Below are positions 8,129 to 21,100 of a DNA stretch of 64,000 nt, one piece after another. The stretch is from Thermoplasmata archaeon. GTDB lineage: Archaea > Thermoplasmatota > Thermoplasmata > Halarchaeoplasmatales > Halarchaeoplasmataceae. The stretch spans positions 1 through 64,000 of the forward strand of contig PWHR01000007.1 of NCBI GenBank assembly GCA_003554965.1, in the 5' to 3' direction. The notes beneath the pieces are model-generated. The model made no database searches. It was not told the DNA's origin and saw nothing but the letters and a program-made list of their open reading frames with translations. A program made the position numbers and the translations under genes. Positions within the stretch are counted from its first letter, which is position 1; each line of letters starts with the position of its first letter.

Positions 8129-8731
8129 TCACTCTCTCGTTACCAACTCTCTTCCTTCTTTTATCAAAAATACCACGATCATCAGACTCACTACTGGATC
8201 TAACTGCCACAAGCCCCATAGGTAATTGGCAACCAATCCTAGGAGGAGCGCGAGAGACAAAAGCGAGCACACCAGTGTTTCCTTAGCATCGGCTTTGAGA
8301 GATCCCAAAAATAGTTTTTCTCCCAATCTGTGTTTTTTATAAGCTATCAGGGGCATGGTGATCAAGGCGAATATAGCGATGATTATGCCCAAAGGTGAAG
8401 GTTGAGGTATCGTAGAGGAGACTAGCATTTTTACGGTCTCATAAAGAACGTAGATCGCCAGAAGAATGAATGATAACCCGACCAAGTTCTGAGCTTTCCT
8501 TTCGATCATCCTCTCTTCTTTATCAGAGCTTATATCGGACTGTCTACGGAGTCGCCAAACTAGGACCACTCCCGACATGGATTCCGCTATACTATCCACC
8601 CCAAAACTAACTAGTGCAACACTACCAGAAACAGTTCCCGCAAAGATAGAAAAGACAGCTTCTACTATACTGTAAAGGATGGTGAAGTACTCCAGCTTGA
8701 GAGCTTTCTTGAAGTCCTGATGCATAGTCAT
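8129..8731 (-). CDS. Cation-efflux (CDF-like) membrane protein
   Basis: This 200-residue protein has about six hydrophobic helices. The motif SVALVSFGVDSIAESMSG in the first helices corresponds to the metal-site helix of cation diffusion facilitators, in the short subgroup with FG-x-DS in place of the usual SLALLSDA. A second acidic site appears in GSLKADAKETLVC. It lacks the C-terminal cytoplasmic metal-binding domain of full-length CDF proteins, which is normal for this subgroup. Probable role: export of divalent metal in exchange for protons; the metal is unknown. It converges on the coiled-coil gene with 34 bp between. Confidence 0.75.
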   Translation of the reverse strand: MTMHQDFKKALKLEYFTILYSIVEAVFSIFAGTVSGSVALVSFGVDSIAESMSGVVLVWRLRRQSDISSDKEERMIERKAQNLVGLSFILLAIYVLYETVKMLVSSTIPQPSPLGIIIAIFALITMPLIAYKKHRLGEKLFLGSLKADAKETLVCSLLSLALLLGLVANYLWGLWQLDPVVSLMIVVFLIKEGRELVTRE

Positions 8732-8779
8732 TTTAATATCCAGTGTAGTATAAACTTTTGGTCCGCCCCAAACCCTGAC

Positions 8780-8913
8780 TTTTTATAGCCTCCTACAATT
8801 CCACAATTATGAAGATAGGATATCCCTGCATCAACAGGTCTTTGGACTGCAAAGGGAACAGGACCTTCAGATTGAAATCTTATTGTGACATCCTCACAAA
8901 CTTACTTGGCTGA
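8780..8913 (+). pseudogene. 5' stub of a UV-damage endonuclease gene (uvsE/uvdE), truncated
   Basis: From ATG 8809 the frame reads MKIGYPCINRSL then DCKGNRTFRLKSY, which matches the very conserved N-terminus of UvdE/UvsE endonucleases, enzymes that nick DNA 5' of UV photoproducts. Similarity ends abruptly after SY, and nine unrelated codons lead to a TGA at 8911-8913; the full family is about 280-300 residues. An intact TATA box (TTTTTATA, 8780-8787) lies 21 bases before the ATG, so a leaderless stub may still be transcribed. The rest of the gene is missing in the 200 bp before the giant protease gene. Confidence 0.7.
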
Positions 8914-9126
8914 AAGCTTTTCACCTCCGAGACGATAGATTTAATCTAGATCTAGAATAATCAATCCCAAAAGAATCATAAAATCAGCGAAAGGACTTTA
9001 CTACAGGGTCAAACGATATAAATGTAAATTTTTAGAGAATATAACCCCTTATTTAAATGCCGAGCTAAATTTAGTGGCTTGTTTTAAATATTGTTCTTCT
9101 CGTTCTTGCACTTAGAGGTATAAACG
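8914..9126 (+). promoter_or_regulatory. Promoter region of the giant surface protease
   Basis: The clearest TATA box is TTTTAAATAT at 9082-9091, about 36 bases before ATG 9127, giving a leader of roughly 10 bases. A second candidate, TATTTAAAT, lies near 9050. Nothing else is recognised. Confidence 0.5.
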
Positions 9127-12100
9127 ATGGAAAACAAAACAAAGAATGTATTTACCATATTGCTCGGAATTATATTAGTGATGGGTACGGCGATGCCAGC
9201 CGTATCTATTATCGATGAAAACCAGGAAAAACCGATGTTTGAAAGAAGAGATACTGAGGACACGACAGTAGTCCTCGCACGAGTTGAAAACGACCGAGAG
9301 CTGTCTTTATTGGACGGTTACGGCGAGGTAATTGATCATTACGGAAGAAATGTTTTACTGACCATGGATAGAGAAGAAGCTCGTCGATTAGAAGGTGAAT
9401 TGGATATCCAAATACTTGAAGATAGAAACCAGATAAATGTGAAAGGTCACACGTTTGATACCAATGAAGGTTTTCCAGAATTGGACTCTGAGTTGAAAAT
9501 CGAAGGATACGAGTCAGGGACAGAGGGAATCTATCTAGTAGATATGATAGGCCCGGTGAACCCAGAGTGGAGAGAAAAGATCGAAGAGATCGGAGTAAAT
9601 GTATTCAATTATCAGCGCAACTATGCCTACGAAGTAGTCATGACTCCAGAAAAAGCTGAAGAAGTCGAGGACCTTGATTTCGTTGAGTGGGTAGGACCCT
9701 ATCAACCGGGATTCAAACTTCATCCCGAGATAAACGAGGCTCTTGACAAAGATATGCCTTTGAACATAAGGTTGAGGCCAGGATTTGATGCTTCTACGTT
9801 GAATATGATCGAAGCCGAAGCCGATATTTTGGGTGTAGAAGACCTTAGAGAAGATGGCTCTAGAGTGACTGTCGATATAGGATCGATAGACGATGTTGAA
9901 GATTTAGCCTTGGAGAACGATGTGTATTACATCGCACCGTACGTTGAACCAGAACTGCACGCGGAGATGGAAGCCCAGATGCTTGGCGGTGGGATGTGGT
10001 TCATGGACGATGAATATCCAACGAATACAGATCTAGATCCCGAACCAAGGCAGGGCGACCCCCAAGAGCCTTACAGAAAATATGGGGATTACGGAGCTTA
10101 CATCAATCAATTGGGTTACAGCGGTGAGGATCTCACGGTAGCTGTGGCCGATACAGGTATAGGCGACGGTACGGTGGGTGATGCTGGTGTCGAAGACTTT
10201 ACTGATAGAGTAATAGGAGGATATGGTTTTGGACAGGAAGATGATTGGGCTGATGGACATTATCATGGTACAGCGGTCTCCGGATTGGTCGCAGGAGATA
10301 CCTATAGAGGATCCGGCGAGACCTGGGATGAATTTGAAGACGGTGACATGGAATATTATCTAGGCCAGGGACTGAGTTATGAGTCAGAGCTTTTCGGTAC
10401 GAAGATATTCAGTGATGGAGGAGATTTTATTCCTACTGAGTACTATCCTATCTTAGAGGAGCCCGCCCAAAGATCAGACGCTTACATCCACACCAATTCT
10501 TGGGGTGCTGGGACTTTAGGGGAATATTTCGCCCACGATGAAATATTCGATCAGGGGGTTAGAGATGCGAATAGAGATACAGAAGAAAACGAGCCTATGG
10601 TGGTCACTGTTTCGGCTGGCAACGATGGAGGCCGTGGAGGCTTTGAACAGGAAACAGGCAGTCCTGGAAACGCTAAAAATGTGATAACAATAGGAGGAAA
10701 TCGGCCCTACAATCCGGGTCTAGGACACGAGAATCCAGAAGAGATGTACGGTGCGAGTTCTAGAGGATGGACTGAGGACAACAGAGTTAAACCAGATGTG
10801 ATAGCTCCATCAGAAAGCGTCATCACTCATAACACTCCACTGGACGACGAATATGGAGATTATATCGCAGCGGAGGGTACTTCTTTTGGAAATCCTTTGG
10901 TCACCGGAGCGGCTACCATCATCGTAGATTGGTATGAAGAAAATCATGAAGAAACTCCGAGTCCGGCGATGGTCCGTTCTATCTTGATAAATACTGCTAA
11001 TGAATTAGATCCAGATATAGGTGATACCAGAGGACATATACCGAACAGAGATGAAGGGTGGGGTGTACCCGATCTATCTAAATTAGAATATCCTAAAGAA
11101 GACCCGATAGGATTCCTACTAGAAGATCAGGAGACTTTGATAGAAACAGGAGAAGTCGAAGAGTACGAGGTAAATCCAGATGACATAGATGAACCTTTGA
11201 AAGTAACTTTAACATGGACTGATCAGAACGCACTTGAAGGAGACAGTTCAGGTGGGACACCAACATTGAAGAACAATTTGGACCTAGAAGTGTTAACACC
11301 CGAAGGTGAGATAATACGAGGTAACGCCTTTGACCTCTCTGGAGACGGTGAAAGCGACGATGGTTACACCTATCCAGATGCGGAAGTGATGGAGGAATTC
11401 GATTACAACGATGATGGTTGGGACGACGTTAATAACGTTCAGAACGTTTTTATCCATCCCGATGAACTTGAATCGGGCATATATACAGTAAGGGTTCATG
11501 GGACAGATATACCGGAAGACGCTAACAATGATGGAGAAGCAAATCAGGACTTTGCTTTAACCACCTACAATGTACCTGACGAAATAGATATACCTGACAA
11601 AGAAGGTCAGATAAGCTTTGATAGAGAAGAATATGCTGGAGACGATATAGTTGAGATCACACTTTCGGATATCACATTGGAAGAAGAAGGTAGTTATGAT
11701 GTGACGGTCTCCAGTTACGATTCTGGTGGCAGCCTCCTGGAAAATAAAACAGTAGAACTTGAAGAGATAGGAGAAGGGATCTTCGAAGGGACAGTCCAGC
11801 TGAGTGAAGAAGACGAAGATGGTTCGCTTTGGATAGATCACGACGGCGAAATCAAAGCCTGGTACCTCGATGAAGATCCAGGTCCTGTAGAGGAACTAGA
11901 ATCTAACGTCGAAGATGTCAATGTAAATTCACCTTCTGATAATATTGAGGAAAAAAGAGATGTTGGGGTGATAGAGATTATAGAGCCGCCTGAAAAAGTC
12001 AACAGTGAAGAATACCATGGAGTAGAGGTCCTGGTGGAAAACTTCGGTGATGTTAACGAAGAAAACGTGCCCGTAGAGACGACCATCCAGGAACAAGCTA

Positions 12101-15100
12101 TGTTGATGCGTGAAGAGTTCGAGGATGAGATACCAGAAGATTGGGAGATAGATGGAACGCTATTTGAACCAAAAACCTGGCATCACGAAGGTTCTTACGC
12201 CTACGTAGAAGATGATCAAAATGAAGATCAAGAAGAATGGTTGATCTCTCCTGAGATTGATACTAGTGAAGTTGAAGAAACTACCCTATATATCGATCAG
12301 CACTTCGAAGACGGTTCGGATGGAGATCCCGTAGGAGAAGTCTTGATATCCCCTGATGGAGGTTCGACTTGGGACGAAATAGACACCTATACTCAAACTA
12401 CAGGAGAAAAAGAATATGCCATAACTGATCAGGTCGAAGATGAAGATGAGATCCAGCTGGCATTCGTTTTCGATACCGAGCAGCATTGGAGTATCGGTTG
12501 GACAGATTACTGGGAGATATATGAAATCAGAATATCCTATATGGAGGAAGAGTACTTCGACGAGACAACGGTTGATGTAGATGCTGGTGAAACCACCACA
12601 GCGGTTTTCGACCATTGGAATCCTTCTCATGAAGGGGAATTCTCCCTGGAATCCAATACAGACCTAGAAGCCGACGAAGATCCAACAAATGATCAGGAAA
12701 CCCAGGATATCACTGTGGTAGATATAAACGATGTTGGAGTCATTGATATAATCGAACCGCCTGATGTTATAAATAGTGTGGAAGATCAACCGATCCAGGT
12801 AGAAGTAGAGAATTTCGGTACCTTCGATGAAACTGACGTTTCCATCGAGACAGAAATTGAAGAATATTCATATCTGCTCGATGAGGATTTTGCAGATGAG
12901 ATCCCAGAGGAATGGGAGATAGATGATACAAGCGATGAAACTTGGTATCAGTCCAGTTCACAGGCGACAGTAGACGTCACAAGAGATGAGGTGCAGGAAG
13001 AATGGCTAATAACCCCGATGCTCGACGCCACCGATGCCGAAGAGACCCTATTTGAATTTAATCATCATGTCAGCCCTACACCTGCAAATCCAGAGTACAC
13101 GGCCGAAGTCTTAATCACATCCGATGGTGGAGATAATTGGGAACTTATCGATCAATGGGAGGACGGAGAGGAAGCCAACGGTGTCTATCAGTACGATATC
13201 TCACAGCACGCCGATGGAGAGGACGAAGTCCAAGTAGCTTTTGTTTGGCAAAGCGACGACGTCGACGATCACGGAAGTTTATGCAATTGGGACATCTCAG
13301 AAGTGAACGTATATTACGTGGTCGAAGATTACATGGATAGTACCACCTTTGATCTCGACGCTGGAGAAAACAAGAAGGTAGGATTCGAGTCTTGGAACCC
13401 CTCCCATGAAGGAGTGTTCCTCCTCAACTCTTCTACGGATCTTGAAGGAGATGATGATCCGACCAATGATTACGAGACCAAAACCATTACGGTTGAAGAC
13501 ATACATGACGTTGGAGTGACCGATATAATCGAACCACCTCAATTCGTGAACAGTTTGGATGATCATCCAGTAGAAATCAAAGTCGAAAACTATGGTACAT
13601 TCGACGAAACAGTACCCGTCGAAATCGTCATCGAGGAAGAGATAACGTTACTCTACGAAGAATTCGAGGAAGAGATACCGGATGAATGGGAGATAGATGA
13701 CTCAAGCGAAGAAACATGGCATTGGGACGATCCCATCAGTGGTACCCAGGCCACCGTAGATGTTACACGAGACGAGGTTCAGGAAGAATGGTTGATCACA
13801 CAACCCATCGACGCTACTAACTCTGAAGATACTTTACTTGAATTCGATCATGATATAGATCCAAGTTCCTCTGATCCCGAATTCACAGCTGAAGTAAAAA
13901 TCACTACAGACGGAGGGGAGACCTGGGAACTCATCGACGAGTGGGAAGATAAAGATGATCCTACCGGAGTTTATCAGTACAACATTTCTCAATATGCCGA
14001 TGGAGAGGACAAAGTTGAGATAGCTTTCGTCTGGCAAAGCGACGATGTTGAAGATCACGGTACTTCCTGTAATTGGGATATATTTGAAGTGAACGTGCAT
14101 TACATGATAGAGGAATATTTCGATGAAGCCACTATAGATCTCGATGTCGAAGAGAGTGAAGAGATAGTGTTCGACGATTGGAATCCTTCCGACGAAGGTG
14201 AATTCATAGTGAACGGTACTACCGATCTAGAAGAGGATGATGATCCGACAAACGATTACGAGACTCGAATTATTACCGTAGAAGACATCTACGATGTCGG
14301 TGTGACCGATATAATTTCCCCAGAGGGTGTCTACTTCATCGACGATATCATCGATGTTGAAGCAGAAGCCGAAAACTTCGGTAATTTAGACCAAGAAGAC
14401 GTTCCTGTTGAGGCGATAATAGAAAAGATCGAATATTTGTTAGATGTGGATCTAAGAGAGAAAATCCCGGAGGATTGGACGATAGAAAGTACCGCGGAAG
14501 AACCCTATACATGGCATTGGGCCGAACCCTGGGATGGAACCCCTAGAGCTTTCGTTGAAGAACGAGAAGATTGGCAGGACGAGTGGTTGGTCACACCGGA
14601 GATAGATGCAAGTGATATCGAAGATACGACTTTAGAATTGGATCACAATTTCGATACAAGCATAGTCAGTGGAGACTCTTGGGGAAGGATCAAAGTCAGT
14701 GCAGATGCTGGAGAGTCCTGGGATATGATTGAAGAATGGGAACCAGGAGAGTCCGCCGAGGGCGTCTTCGAGTACGACATATCTGATTACGCCGATGGAA
14801 ATGAAGAAGTGCAGGTGGCTTTCGTCTTCAACAGTTCAGACGCGGAAGAAGGCACTTTTGACGAGTGGGAGATATTCGAAGTAAATATACATCATATGGT
14901 CGATGAATATTTCGATCAGACCACGGTCGATTTGTACGTGGAAGAACCGGCTGAAACAGTAGTGTTTGAAGATTGGGATCCTACATCTGGAGGAGATTTT
15001 AGAGTCGAAATCAGCACGGATCTTGAAGGTGACGAAGATCCAATAAATGATTTTGAAATAGAGCATGTAGAGATATTGGACTGGGAACACGATTACGGCG

Positions 15101-18100
15101 TAGACGAGATAATATCTCCAGAAGAAGATGTATTCAATGAAACACAGCCGGTCGAAGCGACGGTAGCTAACTACGGTGACTACGATGTTGAAGACTTGTT
15201 GGTTAACGCCACAGGGAGTCGGATCTCCGGTTTAATCGAAGACTTTTCAGGTGAATTCCCTCCAGAGGGATGGGAAACCGATGATTGGACACAATCTCAC
15301 AGCAACAATGCCGGTGGAGAGGCGCCTGAAGCAAATGTCAACTGGGGTGATGCAGTGGATGGTTCCGCTTATCTCGAATCCCCTATGGTAAACACCACTG
15401 AAGCAGATGAATTAATCTTAGAATTTTACTCTTATATAGACGATGCCGAAGGCGGTTACAACGCAGAAGTTCTCGTACGGTCCTCACCGGATGAAGAGTG
15501 GGAAGACGTTACCCCATGGAATAATCCTGTAGATGGAGATGTGGGTCCGGCTCACTATGAAGTGAACATAACCGAACACATTGGCACAGGTACACAGATT
15601 CAATTCTATGTAGACGACGATTGGGAATTCAACGATTGGTTTGTGAACGATGTAAGGGCTGATTTCCCATCGATCGAGTACGAAGACGAGACAACTGTAG
15701 ATATCGACGAAGGAGAGAGTACGACCGCCGAATTTGAGTACTGGGATCCTGCTGCGCCTGGAGAGTATATCTTCGAAGTGGAAGCATACCATCCAGAAGA
15801 TATAAACCCAGATAACGCATCACTAGATAAAGGAGTCCATGTAGATCCGATAATAATTGATCTAGACCAATCTTTTGAATCACCAGAAGAGCCGATCTAT
15901 GACTTCGATCAAGAAGTAATCGGAGAAATAGAAAACTTGGGCAACTATGATCTTGAAGATCTTTTGGTGGAAAAAACTATCGATCCGATCCATCAAGAAT
16001 TTCCGATAGATGAGGACTTCAGTGAAGATCCTCTGAGCAATGGTTGGAGCGCCGAGGATTGGAATAACAATGACAATACTTGGGAGCACTACGGAGAGAA
16101 CGAAGTGATGAAAGTGACTCCAGAAGATGACAAGCTTCCAGAAAACAACGTACTCTGGACACCCATTAGAGACTATACATTTGGAGAAGATAGAGTTCTA
16201 CTAGAATTCTATTCAAGTTATGCTGGTTCCAATGATAGATCGATACTGTTGTCCACTGATGGTGGAGAAACGCACACAACGATAAAAAGAAATATCGGTT
16301 CTGGACATATCTCACTCGACATAACTGACTGGGTTTACGATGAAGAAGACGTCATTATCGGTTGGGAATACTATACGGAAGAGATAGAAGAAAACGAATT
16401 CTGGGAGCTCGACGATGTAGAGATCACGGAGGAACTGTTCGATGAAGAATACGAAGACGAAAAAATTATCGATGAAGCTTTGGAGCCTGGTGACAAAATG
16501 CATATCCAATTCGATGATTGGACACCAGATGTTGAGGATTATCCTCAGGTGTTCAGAAGAACGATGACCGTACTACCTTCAGGAAATGGTCACTTCAGTG
16601 AATTCGAGATCTCAGAGAGGATCAACGTTTACGAATACGTGTCACCTGAAGCTACAAATCCAGATCCATTTGATGGAGAAGAAGACGTTACTCATTCTCC
16701 ACATCTGAGCGTGACTCTTGAAGGTGCCCCAGAGATATCTATAGATGCAACATTTAGACTTTATGACGATGAAGGCGAGCTGATAGCTGAGGAAAACGAT
16801 ACTGATATTTTAGAGGGAATGGATGCTGAAGTGCAGTTCATGCTGCTTGATGGAGACGAAACATATCAATGGAACGTTACTTTGGACGACGGCATCGAGA
16901 CATATGAATCTGACACATGGGAGTTCCATACATATGTGCCAGAACCGATTTGGGTTACAGATACAGCTGACATCAATACTGAGCCTCCTGGGCAAGTAGA
17001 AAATCTCAACTTGGATTGGGATGCACCGATAAACGAGGTTGAAGGAAACGAATTGACATGGGATGCGTCACCAGACGACGGTTCAGGTTACAATGATACT
17101 GAGTATTACATAATTTACCGATCTGATTCAGAAGAAGGGCCATGGAATGAAGATTCAGTGATAGACACTGTCGAGGCCGATGGTTCCGAGAATTACACCT
17201 ATATTGATAGTGGCAGAGCCGACGACGGCTATAGGTGGAATTATGTAGTTCGAGCGGTAGACAGAGTAGGTAATATAGAATTGAACGAAGAGGTGGTTTC
17301 AGAATTACATATGCCGACTGCAACAGATCCAAATCCAGAAGATGAAGATTGGGTCGACGAATTAGAGCAGACTTTATCGGTCGACGTCGCTTCTCCGACA
17401 GGTGATCATCTAAACGTTGAGTTCTACGACGGCACAACCCACGAGATGATGGAAAAGATGACTTCAGTAGTAAATGAAACGGTCGAGTATACTTGGGAAC
17501 TGAAAGAGGAGAACAGGACAGAAGATCATCATTGGTACGTAATCACTTCCTATGAAGACTACAATATCGGAAAGATGAATCCACCGGAAGATCACACCCT
17601 CAGAATCCAAGAACCAGTGGGTGTAGGAGACGTTTATCTAGAAGATGAAATAGTCGATACCGAAGAATGGCCCTATACTGAAGAAATCGAAGGTTTCACT
17701 GAAGTCACACTAGAAGCTGAACCGGGAACTATAGATGACTTAGAGTTCGAATTTAAAGAATGGACTGGAGATGTACAAGAAAATATCGCTGAGGATAAAG
17801 AGATCACACTGATGATGAACGAAGATAGGAGTGTCAGACCGGTTTTCGATATACTTGATGTTGAATATGGATGGCATTGGTTATATCCAGATGAGCATCG
17901 AACCCCATCTGATGTACGGATCGGAGGTGAGGATACATGGTACGGCGCGATGCAACTAGATCTCTCAGAAGAAGTAGGTATGGAACTGTCGAAAGTAGCT
18001 TACTACAATCCGGCCTGGGATCATGAAACTGGTGCTCATGAAGTCCAAGCCCACGTATCTCCCAACGATGACGGCGCCCCAGAAGAACCATGGGCCGCTT

Positions 18101-21100
18101 CAACTGAGATATATGAACCAGAACCTTATGAAGGATGGGTAGAACTTGAACTGGACGAAGCTGTGTTAATAGAAGATCCAGGAGATTACTGGGTAGTTTT
18201 GGAATTCGATGATATGGGAGAAGGGTATTTCCCCGCCGGTGCAATGAGTCCACATGTTGAGAACGGTGGATGGCGAAATGCAGAAGATCCATTCAATGCT
18301 GATGATTGGTCTGAAGATTATATGGAAGAATGGGGATTCACATTCTCGATAGAGGCCTTCGTCGATATACCTGAACCAGAGGATCAAAAAGATGAGACCC
18401 ATATGGCCGATGAAGATCTAATTGAAGATGATGATGAATTAGATGTTGCAGTGGTGGATGCAGAGAATTATCAGGAATTCGAGATAGAGTATAAATTGGA
18501 AGAATATCTTCCAGAAGACCGATTCAATGTCGATACTTTATGGAACGAACAGGACAAACATTGGGAAGATTGGCTCATCGAAGAAATGGGCGATTATGAT
18601 ACCTTTGTGATACAGCGTTTCGAATATGATGAAGATGATTCAAAATCTGCAGCGGAAGATTTCTTAGATAATCTTTCACCTATACAAGGAGTTGTATATC
18701 TGGATTCACATATCGGATCGACACAGGAAGCCTATGCTGACGGAGTTAGGAGTTTACATGAAGTACGTGGCGATCCTGAATTTAGAGACAGTACCAGGGA
18801 CGGTAGATCCCCACAATATCTCCATATATTAGAGGACCATGAGATATTCGAAGGTGTAGGTGAAGAAGGCGATGAAGTGAAGATGGTAGAACTTGGAACC
18901 ACGAACTGGGGTTCATGGTTCGATGATTACTCTGGAGAGATTCTTGCTGAAAAAGATTACCGCAATGATTATAAAGGGCCAGCAGTCGGAGTTTGCGAAG
19001 ATAGACAAGAAGTTCTTTTGTCAGCGAAAGGTATAGGTTTTTGGGCAACTGCTGATGCTGATGGGTGGACTGAGGAAGCTAATCAATTGTTCGCAAATTC
19101 TGTAGAGTTCGTCTCACCACCTGAGGAGTTGGGTTGGCAATTCCATCTAGAGGGAACTGAAGAACCGATCGCTAACGCCACTGTGCTAGAGGAGGAACCC
19201 CACACCATTCAAGATACGATCACACTAGATGCCACCAATTCTTATGATCCTCAGGGCGCTCAGATAATCAACTATACCTGGACTGTGGAAGATCCAGATG
19301 GTGACGAAACAGTTCTATACGGCGAAAAAGTGAACTACACTTTACAACAACCTGGAGATTACAATATCGTTCTAGAAATCAAAGATCCGTACGGCTATAC
19401 CGATACCGATTCCTTGCATATCCAAGCTGTTGATACGGAACCGATATCAGTTATCGATATAGTAGAAGATAAACCGTATCAGCAGGGTCAAACAATAACT
19501 TTAGACGGCAGTAACTCGTACATTGAACCTGGAGGCGAAGCAGAAATAGAGAACCACTCTTGGATGATAGAGGATCCTACTGGAGAGCTAACCACGCTTT
19601 ATGGAGAACAAGTTGAATATACGCTAGAATTCGCTCTAGATTACAACATAACTCTGGCGGTAGAAGACTCGTTCGGAAATCAGAACACCAGTTGGAAGCA
19701 AATCCACGCAGTTGATACAGAAGATCCAATCGCTGACGCCGGTAATTCAGACATCGCAAGAGCAGGTATAGAATATAAAATAGATGGAACTGGTTCTTCA
19801 GATAATGTAGGGATCGAGTTTTACAATTGGACAATTGAAGGAATATCAGGAGATGCTGAAGGATATTGGGATACCACAGAAGGAGAAACAGTAGACTATA
19901 TATTCCCAGATGAAGGAGAATATAAAGTAACACTTGAGGTTTCCGATTACGAAGGTAACCGTGACGATGATACCATAACGATCATTGCCACACCGCCGCT
20001 AGAGGCATTCGAGATAACACATCCTGAATACGATTATCAGGTCATAGAGAAAGACACTGTTACGATTGAATGGGAGGGACATGAGTACTTTGAAGATATG
20101 GAGTATGAAGTCAGAATAAACTATGGAGATTGGGAAAGCGTAGGAACTGATACCCAATATACATTCAAAGGACTATTAGAAGGCACTCATATCGTTCAAG
20201 TTAGAGCTACACACGAAACGGAAGAGACATTCATAGAGTCTAGAATTTTTGAGATACATACCGTCGAAGAAGAACTCGATATCACTGCACCTGCGGGCGG
20301 AGTTGAAAGTCTCACCTACGAGGAGGATTTCACCATAGCTGGGGAAACCGATCCTGAGTTGGATGTATACATAAATGAGGTAGAAGTAGACGTTGACGAG
20401 GAAGGTGTGTTTGAGTACGAGACAACATTGGTCGAAGGTCAGAACGTTTTCCGGGTGATAGCTGAGCACGACGGCGATAAAGTTGCTGAAACTACTGTTT
20501 ATGCGCTTTACTTACCACAGATCCAGGAGATGCAGGATGATATGGATAATTTGCAAAACGATATCGACGAGAACAGAGATGATATCAACGATCTCTTCAA
20601 TATAACAGACGACCTAGAGATAGACATCGGAGAACTCGAAAACGAGCTGAACGGTGAAGTCGATAGACTTGAAGATGCATTGGATGAGAACGTTACAGCA
20701 CTCGAAGACGCTTTAAAAGAGAACAGGACCGATCTCATAGACATCATAGACGATAACATAACTTACATAGAAGGTGAACTAGAAGATATCGAAGATGAAA
20801 TAGATGACCTATGGACAGCTATCGATGATATAAACACCACAATAGGTGAGATGAAGGACGATATAGACAAGAACAGAGAAGATATCGATGAACTATTCAA
20901 TATAACAGACGACCTAGAGATAGACATCGGAGAACTCGAAAACGAGCTGAACGCTGAAGTCGATAGACTTGAAGATGCATTGGATGAGAACGTTACAGCA
21001 CTCGAAGACGCTATAAAAGAGAACAGGACCGATCTCATAGACATCATAGACGATAACATAACTTACATAGAAGGTGAACTAGAAGATATCGAAGATGAAA

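Noticed and set aside
8941-8955. Palindrome around CTAGATCTAG as an operator
   Set aside because: It is short, AT-rich, single-copy and more than 130 bases from the nearest promoter, so chance is likely.
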